NCBI GenBank assembly: GCA_012270665.1
Contig: JAAXHY010000498.1
Location: forward strand, 1-5,924
DNA from: Dehalococcoidia bacterium
GTDB taxonomy: Bacteria; Chloroflexota; Dehalococcoidia; SAR202; UBA11138
Direction: 5' to 3'
Length of the DNA stretch: 5,924 nt
Shown here: positions 5,662-5,924 of the stretch, piece by piece
How positions within the stretch are numbered: the stretch's first letter is position 1
Layout: each line of letters starts with the position of its first letter
Made by a program: the position numbers and the translations under genes
The notes under the pieces: model-generated
What the model was told of the DNA's origin: nothing
Databases searched by the model: none
Seen by the model: the letters and a program-made list of their open reading frames with translations, nothing else

Positions 5662-5924
5662 CTATGGGGCGCAGAAGGGCAGATCGAGGTTGTAGAACGA
5701 CACATCCCGCAATGCATCGGGGACGCACCCAGTTAACTCGTTGCCACTGAGGTCCAGCCTTGTCAGGTTGGACAGGCTGCCCAGTTCGGACGGGATGCTG
5801 CCGCTCAACTCGTTGTTATAGAGGGACAGAACTGTCAGGTTGGACAGGCCGCCAAGTTCGGGCGGGATGCTTCCACCCAACTCGTTGCCACTGAGGTCCA
5901 GCCCTGTCAGGTTGGACAGGCTGC
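5662..5924 (-). CDS. Leucine-rich-repeat protein, C-terminal part (start outside window)
   Basis: The frame is open from the window edge to a TAG (5664-5662), giving the last 86 residues of a longer protein. It consists of three 24-residue leucine-rich repeats of the plant-specific type (LSNLTxLxLxxNELxGxIPxELGx), then a cap, CVPDALRD...LDLPFC, with two Cys that could form a disulfide. The cap suggests a secreted or surface protein; LRRs form curved solenoids for protein binding. Similar repeat proteins with a CVP...LPFC end are familiar to me from Chloroflexota genomes, though this is memory rather than a search. A TTG at 5880 is in frame, but the repeats continue upstream of it without a break, so it is internal and not a start. 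The encoding DNA is itself strongly repetitive, with a 72-base period. A hairpin follows the stop. Ligand and N-terminal domains are unknown. Confidence 0.88.
   Translation of the reverse strand, partial: SLSNLTGLDLSGNELGGSIPPELGGLSNLTVLSLYNNELSGSIPSELGSLSNLTRLDLSGNELTGCVPDALRDVSFYNLDLPFCAP
5737..5924 (-). repeat. 72-base tandem repeats encoding LRR units
   Basis: Units begin at 5737, 5809 and 5881, each 72 bases (24 codons). The third is cut by the window edge. The 44 visible bases of the third unit differ from the first by one base (43/44, 144 bases apart), while the middle unit differs mainly in the stretch encoding LSLYNN. All three share the bases encoding SNLT. The array probably continues beyond the window. 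Confidence 0.85.

Noticed and set aside
5550..5750. 66-codon plus-strand frame running into the LRR gene's antisense
   Set aside because: It overlaps the terminator stem and the repeat-encoding DNA, and its peptide is Arg-rich with no recognisable motif.
5737..5924. Regular repeats considered as a CRISPR array
   Set aside because: The units are contiguous 72-base coding repeats that translate into leucine-rich repeats. There are no unique spacers.

Overview
The window looks like chromosomal DNA of a GC-rich, uncultured-type bacterium. A member of the Chloroflexota (Dehalococcoidia/SAR202-like) is my best guess. This is inferred from the gene mix: a plant-type leucine-rich-repeat protein with a Cys-containing C-terminal cap, a single-anchor HtrA protease, a tandem NIPSNAP protein and acyl-CoA enzymes. 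No marker gene proves it. No rRNA, tRNA, CRISPR array or insertion sequence was seen.

Left part, + strand. A possible gene tail ends at about 73. A well-formed sigma70-type promoter (192-220) then drives a crotonase-family enoyl-CoA hydratase/isomerase (248-1042). This is followed after 48 bases by a thiamine-diphosphate enzyme of the oxalyl-CoA decarboxylase / 2-hydroxyacyl-CoA lyase branch (1091-2779). The two probably form an operon acting on CoA thioesters: one hydrates, dehydrates or isomerises an acyl-CoA, and the other cleaves or decarboxylates a 2-oxo- or 2-hydroxyacyl-CoA. The substrate cannot be read from the sequence. Two active-site positions differ from what I recall of oxalyl-CoA decarboxylase, so a plain oxalate-degradation role is doubtful.

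Middle part, + strand. A VapBC-type toxin-antitoxin pair (2878-3499) has a one-base gap between its genes, its own candidate promoter/operator and clearly lower GC than the metabolic gene before it. It reads as an inserted accessory module. It is followed by a two-domain NIPSNAP protein (3556-4173) with its own strong ribosome-binding site. A perfect 11-bp stem (4200-4231) lies between this gene and the convergent protease gene.

Right part, - strand. A membrane-anchored HtrA/DegP-like serine protease with one PDZ domain (5425-4271) is preceded by a TATAAT box. Further upstream on the same strand is the 3' end of a leucine-rich-repeat protein (5924-5662) encoded by nearly identical 72-base units, ending just before another perfect 11-bp terminator-like stem (5605-5646). 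Its start lies beyond the window.

Nothing here amounts to a clearly new system. The most interesting points are the divergent active site of the thiamine-diphosphate enzyme beside a crotonase, the basic C-terminal tail of the antitoxin, and the homogenised repeats of the LRR gene.
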